A DNA stretch of 64,000 nucleotides from Arachnia propionica (GCF_003932785.1 NZ_RQYT01000004.1:94364-158363), one strand, 5' to 3'. Positions 16,307-25,149 are shown, counted from the stretch's first letter. Numbers and translations are program-made. Notes: generated from the sequence alone by a model not told the origin.

Positions 16307-19090
16307 ATGACCATCAACACCACACGGCTGGCGGAGCCGCACCGCTTGGAGGTCGACGCGGTGCTGACCGGTCTCGACGTCGATCCGGCCCGGGGGCTCG
16401 ACGTCGAGGTCGCTGCGGCCCGGCTCGCCGCGGACGGCCCCAACGAGCTGCGGGCCAAGCCACCGGTGCCGCTGTGGCGACGCATCCTCGCCCAGTTCCG
16501 CGACCCGCTGGTCACGCTGCTTCTCGTGGCCATGGCCATCTCCTTGGTGGCGTGGATCTTCGAGGGCGGGCACGGCGCCCCGATCGACGTCATCGTCATC
16601 GGGGCCATCGTCGTGCTCAACGCCGCCATCGGGCTCGTCCAGGAGGGGCGGGCGGAGCAGGCCGTCGCGGCACTGGCCCGGATGACCGCCGCCACCTCCA
16701 CCGTGCTGAGGGGAGGCCAGCAGCGGGTCATCCCCTCCAGTGAACTCGTCCGCGGTGACCTGCTGCTGCTCGCCGAGGGCGACGCGGTCGGCGCCGACGC
16801 CCGACTCATCCAGGCGACGGGGCTGAAGGTGCAGGAGGCGTCGCTGACGGGGGAGTCGGAGGCGGTGGACAAGGACCCGGCCGTCATCGACCACCCCGTT
16901 GCGGTCGGTGACCGCGCCAACATGGTCTTCAAGGGCACCGCCGTCGTCCACGGGGTCGGGCGGGCCGTCGTCACCGACACGGGCATGGACACCCAGATGG
17001 GCACCATCGCGACGCTGCTCGACGAGACGGAGACCGACCCCTCACCGCTCGACCGGGAGGTCGCCTCCCTCACCCGGATGCTCGGCCTCGTCGTCCTCGG
17101 CATCGCGGCGGTGGTCATGGTGGTGCTCTTCCTGCTCAACCGGCCCGGCTCGGTCTCCGAGGCGGTGGAGATCCTGCTCATCGGGGTTTCCTTGGCGGTC
17201 GCCGCGGTCCCGGAGGGGCTCCCGGCGATCCTGTCCATGGTCCTCGCGATCGGTGTGCAGCAGCTGGCCGCCCGCCGGGCGGTCATGAAGGACCTCCACT
17301 CCGTCGAGACCCTCGGATCCGCGTCGGTGATCTGCTCCGACAAGACCGGGACCCTCACCCGCAACGAGATGACGATCCGAGTCATCGCCACCGCCTCCGG
17401 CGAGGTGGAACTGAGCGGCACCGGCTACTCGCCCGAGGGGGAGGTGCTCGGGGATCCCGCCCCCGCGGCGCTGCTCGAGGTCACCCTCACCCTGGCTGGG
17501 GGAGCGGTGGCCAACAACGCCGGTCTCGCCCGCGACGACGACGGGAACTGGGGCATCACCGGCGACCCCACCGAGGCGGCCTTCCTCGTCGCCCAGCACA
17601 AGGTGCAGGGACTCGTCGACCGGGTCGCCGCAGCCGAACGGCAGGCGGAGGTGCCCTTCAGCTCGGAACGCAAACTCATGTCCGTGCTGGCCGCCCATCC
17701 GGAACTGGCCGCCCCGAGGCTCATCACCAAGGGCGCCCCCGACGTGCTGCTGGAGCGCTGCGTCGCCCGTCGCGTCGGGACGGAGGTCGTGCCGTTGGAC
17801 GACGAGGCCCGTCGCGAGATCACGGCGACGGTGGAACGCCTCAACTCCCACGGCTACCGGAGCCTGGGGGTCGCCTACCGGGAGGTCGAGGCGTTGGAGG
17901 TCGAGGTGGGGCCGGAATCCGAGCAGGGGCTCGTGCTCGTGGGTGTCGTCGGGATCATCGATCCCGCCCGCGACGAGGCCCGCGACGCCGTCGCCGCCGC
18001 CCACCGCGCCGGCATCCGCGTCGTCATGATCACCGGCGACCACCCCGTCACCGCCGCCCGGATCGCAGCGGACCTCGGCATCGTCGCCCCGGGAGCCCCC
18101 GCGCTGACCGGCGCCGATCTGGACTCCCTCGACGAACAGGGTTTCGCCGAGGCCGTCGCCCGGGTGTCCGTCTTCGCCCGGGTCGCGCCAGAGCACAAGA
18201 TCCGTATCGTCGACGCGTTGCAGCGCGGCGGGCAGGTCGTGGCGATGACCGGCGACGGCGTCAACGACGCCCCGGCGCTGAAGTCCGCCGACATCGGGGT
18301 TGCGATGGGCATCACCGGCACGGAGGTGACGAAGGAGGCCGGGACGATGATCCTCGGCGACGACAACTTCGCCACCATCGTCGCGGCGGTCCGTCAGGGG
18401 CGGGGCATCTTCGACAACATCAAGAAGTTCATGCGGTACCTCCTCAGCTCCAACATGGGGGAGGTGGTGACGGTGTTCCTCGGCATCGTCCTCGCCGGGG
18501 TGATCGGGCTGTCCGACGCCGCCGCGGGCAGTTCGCTGGCCGTGCCGCTGTTGGTGGCGCAGATTCTGTGGATCAACCTGGTCACCGACTCGGGGCCGGC
18601 CCTGGCGATGGGGGTGGATCCGGAGGACGGCGACGTGATGGCCCGTCCGCCCCGCCACCCTGGCGAGCGCATTGTCGACAAGGCGATGTGGCGTCGGATC
18701 GTCTTCACCGGTGTCGTCATGGGGCTGGTGACCCTGTTCGCCCTCGACCTGTCCCTGCCAGGGGGCCTCGTCCCGGGTGGAACGGATTCCCTGGAAACCG
18801 CCCGCACGATGGCCTTCACCACCCTGGTGTTCATGCAGCTGTTCAACGCCTTCAACTCCCGCTCCGAGGACCGGTCGGCCTTCAACGGTCTGTTCAGCAA
18901 CGGCTGGCTGTGGCTGTCGGTCGTGGTGGCCGCGTTGCTGCAGGTCGCGGTGGTGCATGTGCCTCTCCTCCAGACAGCCTTCGGCACCGTTGCCCTCGAC
19001 GGTCATCACTGGCTCCTGGCCATCGGGCTCGGCTCGGTGGTGCTGTGGGCGGAGGAGATCGCGAAGCTGGTGCGACGGCTCCGGCGCTGA
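16307..19090 (+). CDS. Cation-transporting P-type ATPase (Ca2+-ATPase, P2 type)
   Basis: ATP-driven membrane cation pump of 927 aa. Motifs in order: N-terminal actuator extension, LTGES, the M4 motif VPEGLP, the phosphorylated aspartate D345 in SDKTGTLT, and the hinge MTGDGVNDAPALK, followed by a six-helix C-terminal domain. VPEGLP is typical of SERCA/PMR1-like calcium and manganese pumps. GAGAGGGG precedes the ATG at 16307; longer upstream starts are less likely. It stands alone. Confidence 0.93.
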   Translation: MTINTTRLAEPHRLEVDAVLTGLDVDPARGLDVEVAAARLAADGPNELRAKPPVPLWRRILAQFRDPLVTLLLVAMAISLVAWIFEGGHGAPIDVIVIGAIVVLNAAIGLVQEGRAEQAVAALARMTAATSTVLRGGQQRVIPSSELVRGDLLLLAEGDAVGADARLIQATGLKVQEASLTGESEAVDKDPAVIDHPVAVGDRANMVFKGTAVVHGVGRAVVTDTGMDTQMGTIATLLDETETDPSPLDREVASLTRMLGLVVLGIAAVVMVVLFLLNRPGSVSEAVEILLIGVSLAVAAVPEGLPAILSMVLAIGVQQLAARRAVMKDLHSVETLGSASVICSDKTGTLTRNEMTIRVIATASGEVELSGTGYSPEGEVLGDPAPAALLEVTLTLAGGAVANNAGLARDDDGNWGITGDPTEAAFLVAQHKVQGLVDRVAAAERQAEVPFSSERKLMSVLAAHPELAAPRLITKGAPDVLLERCVARRVGTEVVPLDDEARREITATVERLNSHGYRSLGVAYREVEALEVEVGPESEQGLVLVGVVGIIDPARDEARDAVAAAHRAGIRVVMITGDHPVTAARIAADLGIVAPGAPALTGADLDSLDEQGFAEAVARVSVFARVAPEHKIRIVDALQRGGQVVAMTGDGVNDAPALKSADIGVAMGITGTEVTKEAGTMILGDDNFATIVAAVRQGRGIFDNIKKFMRYLLSSNMGEVVTVFLGIVLAGVIGLSDAAAGSSLAVPLLVAQILWINLVTDSGPALAMGVDPEDGDVMARPPRHPGERIVDKAMWRRIVFTGVVMGLVTLFALDLSLPGGLVPGGTDSLETARTMAFTTLVFMQLFNAFNSRSEDRSAFNGLFSNGWLWLSVVVAALLQVAVVHVPLLQTAFGTVALDGHHWLLAIGLGSVVLWAEEIAKLVRRLRR

Positions 19091-19144
19091 GGTCGCTCCA
19101 TCGGATCGGTGCACCCGGTTCGTGACCGGAGTGGACGACACCAT

Positions 19145-19173
19145 GGTCCGACCAGATAGCATTCGGTCGGAAC
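19145..19173 (+). promoter_or_regulatory. Operator-like dyad around a -10 box upstream of the OYE reductase
   Basis: Arms GGTCCGACC (19145-19153) and GGTCGGAAC (19165-19173) form an imperfect inverted repeat enclosing TAGCAT (19157-19162), a TAnnnT -10. The arrangement suits a TetR/MarR-type repressor that blocks transcription of the reductase. No such regulator is adjacent. Confidence 0.5.
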
Positions 19174-19188
19174 TCAAGGAGGCGTTTC

Positions 19189-20265
19189 GTGACCTGCACC
19201 CTGCTCACCCCCGTCCGTATGGGGGGCATCGATCTACCCAACCGTCTCGTCATGGCGCCGCTGACGCGGTTGCGCTCCGGGACCCATGGCATCCCCGATG
19301 ACACCGTCGTCGAGTACTACCGGCAGCGGGCTTCGGTGGGGTTGATCCTCACCGAGGGCACCTGGCCGGTGCAGGAGGGACGTAGTTGGCTCGGGCAGCC
19401 CGGCATCGCCGACGACGATCAGGCGGAGGCGTGGGGGCGTGTCGCGTCGGTCGTTCACGCCGAGGGAGGCCGGATCGCTATGCAGATCATGCATGGCGGC
19501 AGGCTGTCCCATCCTGAGTTCACGGGGACCGGGAGGGTCGTGTCCGCCAGTGCCACGGCGGGCCCCGAGCCGGCACGGCTGCCGGGCGGGAAGGTGGAGG
19601 CGCCGACCGCCCACGCCCTGACCGAGGACGAGATCTGGGAGGTCATCCGCGGGTTCGCCGACGCGGCCAGACGTGCCGTCGCGGCCGGGATTGACGCCGT
19701 CGAGGTGCACGGGGCCAACGGCTACCTGGTGCACCAGTTCCTGAGCCCTTCGACGAACCTGCGCAGCGATGGTTGGGGAGGGTCCCCCGCCCGGCGGGCC
19801 CGGTTCGCCATCGAGGTCACCCGGGCGGTGGTGGAAGCGGTCGGGGGAGAGCGGACCGGCATCCGTCTCTCACCGGGGAACAGTATCCAAGGCATCGACG
19901 AGTCGGATGCGGAGACGACGCGGGAGACGTACGCGACCTTCGCTGCGGCTGTCGCGCCCTTGGGGCTGGCCTTCGTCGACGTGCTGCATCCCGAGCCGGG
20001 AAGCGCCCTGGTGCAGGAGATCCGGCGGGCCAGTGCCGCGCCGCTCATCATCAACACCGGGTTCGCCTCCCCGAGCAGTCGTGAGGAGGTCGGGGGCATC
20101 CTGGCGCAGGATCTCGCCGATGCCGTCGCCGTGGGCAGGCCACTCATCGCCAATCCTGACCTGCTGCGTCGCTGGCGGGAGGATCTGCCCGAGAACACTC
20201 CTGACCCCGGCACCTTCTACGACGGTGGGGAGCGCGGCTACACCGACTACCCGTTCGTGGACTGA
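19189..20265 (+). CDS. Old-yellow-enzyme family alkene reductase (NemA/XenA-like)
   Basis: FMN-dependent reductase of 358 aa acting on activated alkenes, nitroesters or other electrophiles. Motifs include PNRLVMAPLTRLRS, the substrate-binding pair in EVHGANGYLVHQFLSP, the NLRSDGWGGS loop, and the FMN phosphate site with VGRPLIANPDL, ending GYTDYPFVD. It starts with GTG directly after an excellent AAGGAGG site. A short relic of its 3' end lies at 21976-22001. Confidence 0.9.
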   Translation: MTCTLLTPVRMGGIDLPNRLVMAPLTRLRSGTHGIPDDTVVEYYRQRASVGLILTEGTWPVQEGRSWLGQPGIADDDQAEAWGRVASVVHAEGGRIAMQIMHGGRLSHPEFTGTGRVVSASATAGPEPARLPGGKVEAPTAHALTEDEIWEVIRGFADAARRAVAAGIDAVEVHGANGYLVHQFLSPSTNLRSDGWGGSPARRARFAIEVTRAVVEAVGGERTGIRLSPGNSIQGIDESDAETTRETYATFAAAVAPLGLAFVDVLHPEPGSALVQEIRRASAAPLIINTGFASPSSREEVGGILAQDLADAVAVGRPLIANPDLLRRWREDLPENTPDPGTFYDGGERGYTDYPFVD

Positions 20266-20324
20266 GAGGTCGATTCCTCCGGTTTCGTCGGCCAAAGGGA
20301 TGGGGGTCTGGAGCCGAAAAACCG

Positions 20325-20336
20325 TTGAACTGTCAA
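20325..20336 (+). promoter_or_regulatory. TTGA-N4-TCAA dyad upstream of secreted paralogue 1
   Basis: TTGAACTGTCAA lies 68 nt before the start and overlaps a possible -35 (TTGAAC), with TAGGGT 17 nt downstream. The second paralogue has the same dyad at the same relative place, so it is probably a shared operator or promoter element. Confidence 0.45.
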
Positions 20337-20404
20337 CTAAATGGGCGTAGGGTCGGAACTCCAGAACAACGGTGTGCTGCACCAATCCGACAAGGAGTAT
20401 CACC

Positions 20405-21220
20405 ATGAAGTCCCGTCGTTCCGTCCTCGCCGCGGCCCTCGGCCTGGCCGCCACCCCGATCCTGACCGCGCTGCCCGCCGAGGCACGGACGTCGCGCCCG
20501 TCAGCCGTCTACAAGGTCGACTCCAGGCTGCAGATCCACTTCTCACCCGCCTCTGACGCTGCCGCTCACTACCGCGAACTCGGCACGTGGTTGCGGGTTC
20601 TCCAGCTGCGGGAGAAGCAGTACCGCGCTCAGGTGCAGGCCCTCGACGTCGCGGCCTCCCCGGTGCAGCAGCGCAATCTGCGTGCCGCCGTCGAACGCCA
20701 TCAGGGACCTTGGAACATCGCCGTGCTGCGGTTCCTCCTCGCCACCCTCGCGGCAGAGGGCAACCAGGCGGCCCGGGCACTGGACCTGACGAAGGTCGGC
20801 GTGGAGGACGCCGTCACCCGCAGTGCTCAGCCCCTCATCCAGGCCGGGTACGCCGATGCCCGGGCGAAGGTCAAGAGGTACCGCAGCAGGAGCGAGAGGG
20901 CAGCTCGTCAGGCGCGGCTCGCCCTGTTCACCGAGGCGCAGACCTTCATCGCCACCTGGCTGCGGGCCAGCGAGGCCGGGACCCCGATCACCGACCATGC
21001 TCCCTATGTCCCCTTCTACCTGGGTGGCGACTTCGAGATGGCGATGTACGCCTCGCTGTACCCGCAGCCGGAGGAGAAGCCGGTGGCCTTCTACTGGGAG
21101 GAGCCGGGGACCGAGCCCATCGACGTCGCCAAGGCCAAGCGCCTGTCCGACCAGAACAAGGCCTACTTCGACGGCCTGGCCAGCCTTGACAGCAACCCGC
21201 TCGTGAGGAGCACCTACTGA
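20405..21220 (+). CDS. Secreted protein of unknown function, paralogue 1
   Basis: No family recognised. The 271-aa product starts with a signal peptide, MKSRRSVLAAALG to a likely cut after LPAEA. The paired arginines (SRRSVL) fit a Tat signal loosely. The mature part is mainly helical and highly charged, with conserved blocks shared with the paralogue at 22.2 kb: DAAAHYRELxxWLRV, NIAxLRFLLAxL, APYVPF(Y/F)LGG and NKAYFDGLASL. There are no cysteines and no membrane segment after the signal. AAGGAG precedes the ATG at 20405. A strong terminator follows, so it is monocistronic. The two paralogues are about 50% identical by eye. Confidence 0.75.
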   Translation: MKSRRSVLAAALGLAATPILTALPAEARTSRPSAVYKVDSRLQIHFSPASDAAAHYRELGTWLRVLQLREKQYRAQVQALDVAASPVQQRNLRAAVERHQGPWNIAVLRFLLATLAAEGNQAARALDLTKVGVEDAVTRSAQPLIQAGYADARAKVKRYRSRSERAARQARLALFTEAQTFIATWLRASEAGTPITDHAPYVPFYLGGDFEMAMYASLYPQPEEKPVAFYWEEPGTEPIDVAKAKRLSDQNKAYFDGLASLDSNPLVRSTY

Positions 21221-21250
21221 AAGGTGTTGTTGACGCCCTTCTTCTCCGCT

Positions 21251-21294
21251 GCTCACGCCGGACGGTGCGCGCCAGCGCACCGTCCGGCGTGAGC
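21251..21294 (+). terminator. Strong hairpin terminator
   Basis: A perfect 20-bp stem (left arm 21251-21270, right arm 21275-21294) with a 4-nt loop, 30 nt downstream of paralogue 1. Confidence 0.85.
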
Positions 21295-21495
21295 CCCTTG
21301 GTGCCCGGTGCCGGGACTTGAGTTGGGCGGGAGTCCCGCGGGGCCTCCGCAGGCTTCGGGCCCGGCTCGACCGGCGGTGGAGACGACGGCGCATTGGGTG
21401 AGTGGGTGAGGTGGGTCGGTTCCCGGCATGGGGTAGCGTCGGGACGTCAGTTCGACGCGTCGTCCCCGGGAGGTCCGAGATGCCCTCACCGTCCA

Positions 21496-21600
21496 TGGCC
21501 CCTGACGTCACCACGGCTGTGAGGTTTCGGGCCTTCATGGTCATCTGGGTCGCCCAGTGGGTGGCCCGGCTCGGCAACGGACTCACCGCTTTCGGACTCG
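21496..21600 (+). pseudogene. N-terminal remnant of an MFS transporter
   Basis: About 35 codons from ATG 21496 read MAPDVTTAVRFRAFMVIWVA and continue with a hydrophobic first helix ending GLTAFGLG, the usual start of a major-facilitator protein. After about 21600 the frame continues into unrelated low-complexity sequence and stops at 21746, so only the first membrane segment survives. Confidence 0.55.
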
Positions 21601-21701
21601 GAGGCTTGTTCAGCGGAAGCCTCCAGGAGGGCGCGCGGATGGGCGCATCCACTGCGGTCGCCCCGGTGCTCCCTGACCGCGGACCTCCTCGACTGCCACG
21701 A

Positions 21702-21789
21702 TCCAGTGCGCTCCTCGTCGTCCGCCTCGCCAAGAGGCCATCGTGACGATCCTCGTCACGATCCCCCTGTCCGCGCGCCCTCCAAGCTG
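21702..21789 (+). repeat. 88-bp promoter-like repeat, copy 1 (in debris)
   Basis: Aligns without gaps to 38274-38361 with 75 of 88 bases identical by eye. In the other copy the last bases supply the TAAGCT -10 of the glutamine-synthetase-family gene; here the corresponding box is CAAGCT and no gene follows. Confidence 0.65.
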
Positions 21790-22153
21790 CCCTGACTCGG
21801 CGTCCATCCTCCCGCTGCACGACCCGCCAGGGCGTCGCTTCGTGACCGCGGTGGGTTCGCCTGCCTTGACGTGGTTTCGCCTGTCTTGTCCCGGAGGTTT
21901 GTTCAGGGATCGGTGAAGTGCTTGGCCAGAGCCACTTTGGCCGCCCGCCTGAACAACCCTCCGGTGTCCACATCGACACCGACCACCCGTTCGTGGATTG
22001 AGCTCGTCATGCACGGCCCGGTCATGAGTTGATGTCAAGGGCAGGTCAAGATCGAGGCTTGAAGGGTGGGCGGCCAAAGAGGCTCTGTCTAGGCGCTTCG
22101 CCGCTCCCTGAATGCGCCTCATGATAGGCGGTCAATAGGATCCGAAAAATCCC
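21790..22153. other. Non-coding debris between the two secreted paralogues
   Basis: No credible gene is seen on either strand. At 21976-22001 the sequence matches the last codons of the OYE reductase (20.24-20.27 kb): it reads TDHPFVD-stop against TDYPFVD-stop. This is a relic of the gene end carried along when the downstream paralogue was duplicated. Confidence 0.6.
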
Positions 22154-22165
22154 TTGAGTTCTCAA
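22154..22165 (+). promoter_or_regulatory. TTGA-N4-TCAA dyad upstream of secreted paralogue 2
   Basis: TTGAGTTCTCAA lies 66 nt before the start codon, matching the dyad before paralogue 1 in arms, spacing and flanking GAAAAA and GGGCG bases. Confidence 0.45.
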
Positions 22166-22231
22166 CCAGGTGGGCGTGAGGATGGGATACAGAACAGCGA
22201 CGTGCTGTACAGACCTTGAAGGAGTCGTACC

Positions 22232-23080
22232 ATGAAGTCTCGCAGGTTCGTCCTCGCCGGAGCCGTTGGTCTTGCCATGGCCCCGGTGCTCCCGGCCTCG
22301 CTCGCCGAGGCGACGCGTCGCAGCCCGAGGCCGACGGCCACGCCGTCGCCTGCTCCGTACCGGTTGGAACCGGAGCTCGGAGTGCACTTCGTGCCAGCTG
22401 CTGACGCGGCTGCCCACTACCGTGAGCTGAACATCTGGCTGCGTGTGTTCAATCTGCGGGAGCGGCACTACCAGGCCCAGGTGATGGGCTTGAAGTACCG
22501 GCAGCGATACGAGTTCGACAGTGTCACGCCCATCCTGGATGCCCTTGACAGGCATCACGTCGTACGCAACATCGCTTTGTTGCGGTTCCTGCTCGCGGTG
22601 CTCAAGGCCGAGGGAAATGCGGAGGCTCGTTCGCTGGACCTGGAGCAGGTTGGGGTGGATGCAGCCGTGACCGAGCAGGCTCGGCCCCTCATCCGGGCCG
22701 AGCAGGCCCGTGCCAAGGAGAGGGTGGGAAGGTATGCCGACGAACGTGAGCAGTCGGCGCGTCAGGCTCGACTCACGCTGTTCACCGATGCCAATGCCTA
22801 CATCGGGGAGTGGGTGCGGGCCAGCCGTGCCGGTCTCCAGTTCACCGACTATGCCCCGTACGTCCCCTTCTTCCTCGGAGGTCACTATCAGGCTGCGGTG
22901 TACATCTGGTACGGTCTCGACCCTGAGGACAAGCCGTTGAAAACCTACTGGAGGGGCTCGGGGACCGATCCCGTCGACGTGGTGGAGGCGATGGAACTGT
23001 CGAAGGTGAACAAGGCCTACTTCGACGGCTTGGCCAGCCTTGACGACAACCCCCTGTTCCGCACCACCTACGCGGCTTGA
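22232..23080 (+). CDS. Secreted protein of unknown function, paralogue 2
   Basis: A 282-aa relative of the protein at 20.4 kb. The signal peptide MKSRRFVLAGAVGLAMAPV carries a better twin-arginine motif (SRRFVLA), and a likely cut lies after SLAEA. A Pro/Thr-rich spacer (about residues 28-45) precedes the conserved helical domain. All shared blocks are kept (DAAAHYRELNIWLRV, NIALLRFLLAVL, APYVPFFLGG, NKAYFDGLASL). GAAGGAG precedes the ATG. The promoter region is duplicated too, so both copies should respond to the same signal. Function unknown. Confidence 0.75.
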   Translation: MKSRRFVLAGAVGLAMAPVLPASLAEATRRSPRPTATPSPAPYRLEPELGVHFVPAADAAAHYRELNIWLRVFNLRERHYQAQVMGLKYRQRYEFDSVTPILDALDRHHVVRNIALLRFLLAVLKAEGNAEARSLDLEQVGVDAAVTEQARPLIRAEQARAKERVGRYADEREQSARQARLTLFTDANAYIGEWVRASRAGLQFTDYAPYVPFFLGGHYQAAVYIWYGLDPEDKPLKTYWRGSGTDPVDVVEAMELSKVNKAYFDGLASLDDNPLFRTTYAA

Positions 23081-23097
23081 CCCGCCGTGAAGGTTCG

Positions 23098-23118
23098 GGC
23101 CGGTCAGTTCGATCGGCC
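23098..23118. terminator. Short hairpin after secreted paralogue 2
   Basis: GGCCGGTC and GATCGGCC pair over 8 bp (one G-T) around a 5-nt loop, 18 nt past the stop codon. No U-tract is apparent. It may also end the small minus-strand gene. Confidence 0.4.
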
Positions 23119-23211
23119 GGCGTGAGTAGTTGGTGGTAGGGGTGGAATTGAGTCGTGAGGAACAAGGTGCCCCGGGTCAACGTTGAGCACGATGTCTCCT
23201 TTCTTGCTCAT
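23104..23211 (-). CDS. Possible 35-aa small protein
   Basis: Begins MSKKGDIVLNVDPGHL and ends in a Pro/His/Ser-rich tail. The ATG at 23211 follows AGGAAGGGG with suitable spacing, which is better than chance. The next in-frame upstream ATG (23235) would add 8 residues. There is no signal peptide and no cysteine. It runs divergently from the hydrolase at 23.3 kb. It could be a small regulatory peptide or spurious. Confidence 0.3.
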   Translation of the reverse strand: MSKKGDIVLNVDPGHLVPHDSIPPLPPTTHAGRSN

Positions 23212-23326
23212 GTCGGTCCCCTTCCTGCCGTACATTCTGCCCTCGTCCCCCAATGATGTCGCCGAATGCTGAGGGGGCGGGTGATCTGATGGACGGGTGC
23301 CCCGCATAGGTGGGTATCGTGAAGTC

Positions 23327-24028
23327 ATGAGACCTCTCCTCGTGCTGGTGCACGGCTCCCTGTCGAGCGCCGACGAATGGGGTGGCTACGCCGATTTGCT
23401 GCCGGACTGTGACGTCGTCGCTGTCGACCTGCCCGGGCACGGCGGACGGGGGGACGAGGTGTTCACCACGCGAGCCGCGATCCGGGCGATTGAGCAGGCG
23501 GTGGCACAGCGTGCCACTGGGCAGCCGGTCTTCCTTGCCGGACACAGCCTCGGCGGTTACTTGGCCTCGCTCCACGCTGCCCGGAACCCCGGGGTGCTGG
23601 CGGGGCTCATTCTCATCGGGGCGACGGGGGATCCGCGCAGCCCGCTGGCCGTCGTCTACCGCGCCTATGCCTGGCTGGTCGGGAAGGTCGACCACGCGAG
23701 GCTCGCGCGGGTCCGTGACGCCGTCGCCCGAAGGTTGGGGTTGAGTGAGGATCAGTTCCCGGCCCCTGATGCCTATGCCGTGCTCCCGGCCGCGTGGCAG
23801 TCGGTCATCGACGACTGCCCCAGCCACCTCATGACCCGGGTCGACTGCCCGGTGCTGTTCATCAATGGCCAGTTCGACCAGATGCGCCTCAACGAACGCG
23901 CCTACCAGCGCCTCACCCCCTCCTCGAGGCTGGTGACGGTGCCGCGGGCCACTCACCTGGCGCCGCTCACCCACCCGGAGCAGGTGGCGGAACTCATCCA
24001 GCAGTTCGCCCGCGACCTGGCAGGATGA
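23327..24028 (+). CDS. Alpha/beta hydrolase
   Basis: Monomeric alpha/beta-hydrolase of 233 aa. The oxyanion region is VLVHGSLSSADEW, the nucleophile elbow is GHSLGG, the acid follows in VLFINGQFD, and the catalytic histidine is in ATHLAPLTHPE. Substrate unknown. ATG 23327 is supported by TATCGT ending 6 nt upstream, suggesting a leaderless mRNA. The gene stands alone, convergent with the Fic gene. Confidence 0.85.
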   Translation: MRPLLVLVHGSLSSADEWGGYADLLPDCDVVAVDLPGHGGRGDEVFTTRAAIRAIEQAVAQRATGQPVFLAGHSLGGYLASLHAARNPGVLAGLILIGATGDPRSPLAVVYRAYAWLVGKVDHARLARVRDAVARRLGLSEDQFPAPDAYAVLPAAWQSVIDDCPSHLMTRVDCPVLFINGQFDQMRLNERAYQRLTPSSRLVTVPRATHLAPLTHPEQVAELIQQFARDLAG

Positions 24029-24048
24029 CGAGCCGCTCCGCCCCGGGG

Positions 24049-25143
24049 TCACTCGGGTAGTGGGGTCTCGAAGAGGGTGTCGAGCAGCTCCTTGTTGATG
24101 AAGACGACGCCTCGCCCCACCTTCTCCTTGACGACGAGTCCGCTGTCGGCCAGCTCGGTGAGCCACTTCGCTGCCGTCTGGCGTTGGGCCAGACCCGACT
24201 CGACCACCTTCTCGATCCGCAGGTAGGGCTGCCGGAACAGCAGTTCCGTGAGATCGGCGGCGGGGAGTCGTGGATGGGTGGCGCGGATGCTCGTGCTGAA
24301 CCGTTGCCGCAACTCGTCGGTGGTGTCGATGAGCCCGAGGGTCCAGTCCGCGGTCGATTCCACCGCGGCCAACATGAACAGCAGCCACTCCTCCCAGGCG
24401 TCCTGCCGGGTGACGTCGTTCAACAGCCGGTAGTACTCGTCCTTGTGACGCAGGATGTGGCCCGAGAGGTACAGCACGGGGAGCTCCAGCAGTCCCTGCT
24501 CCACCAGCAGCACCAGGTTGAGCACCCGGCCGGTCCGGCCGTTCCCGTCGTAAAACGGATGGATCGCCTCGAACTGGTAGTGGGCCATCGCCATCACCAC
24601 GAGCGGGTCGAGACCGTGGGAGGCGTGGATGAACCGCTCCCAGGCGCCCAGGTGGTCGCGAATGACCGTTTCGCCCTCCGGCGGGGTGTAGACCCTGGTG
24701 CCACTGCGTGACCCACCGATGTAGGTGCCCGGCGTGTTGCGGATCCTGGCGGGTTTGCCCTGGAGACGAGTGCAGACGTCGAGGGCGGTGCGGGTGGTCA
24801 CGGGTCGCACCCGGAGTGAGTCGAACCCGTGGTGGAGGGCCTCCCGGTACCTCAGGGCCTCCTTGGCCTGCGGGGTTGTGCCCGGAGAGTCGTAGTGAGC
24901 AGCCCGGAAGACCTCGTCATGGGTGGTCACGATGTTCTCGATCTCCGTCGAGGCCTGCGCCTCCAGCAGAGGGATCAGGTTGATGAGCATCGTGGGGTCG
25001 GGGAGTCGTTTGCAGGCGCCGTCCAGCCGGGCCAGGGCCCGACCCGCTGAGACCGTCGCCTTGAGCACGGCGACGCTCTCCACCGGCCGCGTGGGCGGCA
25101 GGGGCGGGAGATCCTGGTGGGGACGCTCCGGATGCAACCACAT
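24049..25143 (-). CDS. Fic-family protein with intrinsic inhibitory helix and C-terminal winged helix
   Basis: Likely adenylyltransferase (AMPylator) of 364 aa. The inhibitory helix motif S/TxxxE(G/N) reads STEIEN in the N-terminal part, and the Fic motif is canonical, HPFYDGNGRTGR. A C-terminal winged-helix-like segment (SGLAQRQTAAKWLTELADSG) could bind DNA. The frame extends to GTG 25230, but I prefer ATG 25143 (MWLHPERPHQDL). TACGCT (25150-25155, minus strand) ends 6 nt before it, and the longer version would translate the operator-like repeats upstream. The target protein is unknown. Confidence 0.88.
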   Translation of the reverse strand: MWLHPERPHQDLPPLPPTRPVESVAVLKATVSAGRALARLDGACKRLPDPTMLINLIPLLEAQASTEIENIVTTHDEVFRAAHYDSPGTTPQAKEALRYREALHHGFDSLRVRPVTTRTALDVCTRLQGKPARIRNTPGTYIGGSRSGTRVYTPPEGETVIRDHLGAWERFIHASHGLDPLVVMAMAHYQFEAIHPFYDGNGRTGRVLNLVLLVEQGLLELPVLYLSGHILRHKDEYYRLLNDVTRQDAWEEWLLFMLAAVESTADWTLGLIDTTDELRQRFSTSIRATHPRLPAADLTELLFRQPYLRIEKVVESGLAQRQTAAKWLTELADSGLVVKEKVGRGVVFINKELLDTLFETPLPE

Positions 25144-25149
25144 GTACGC

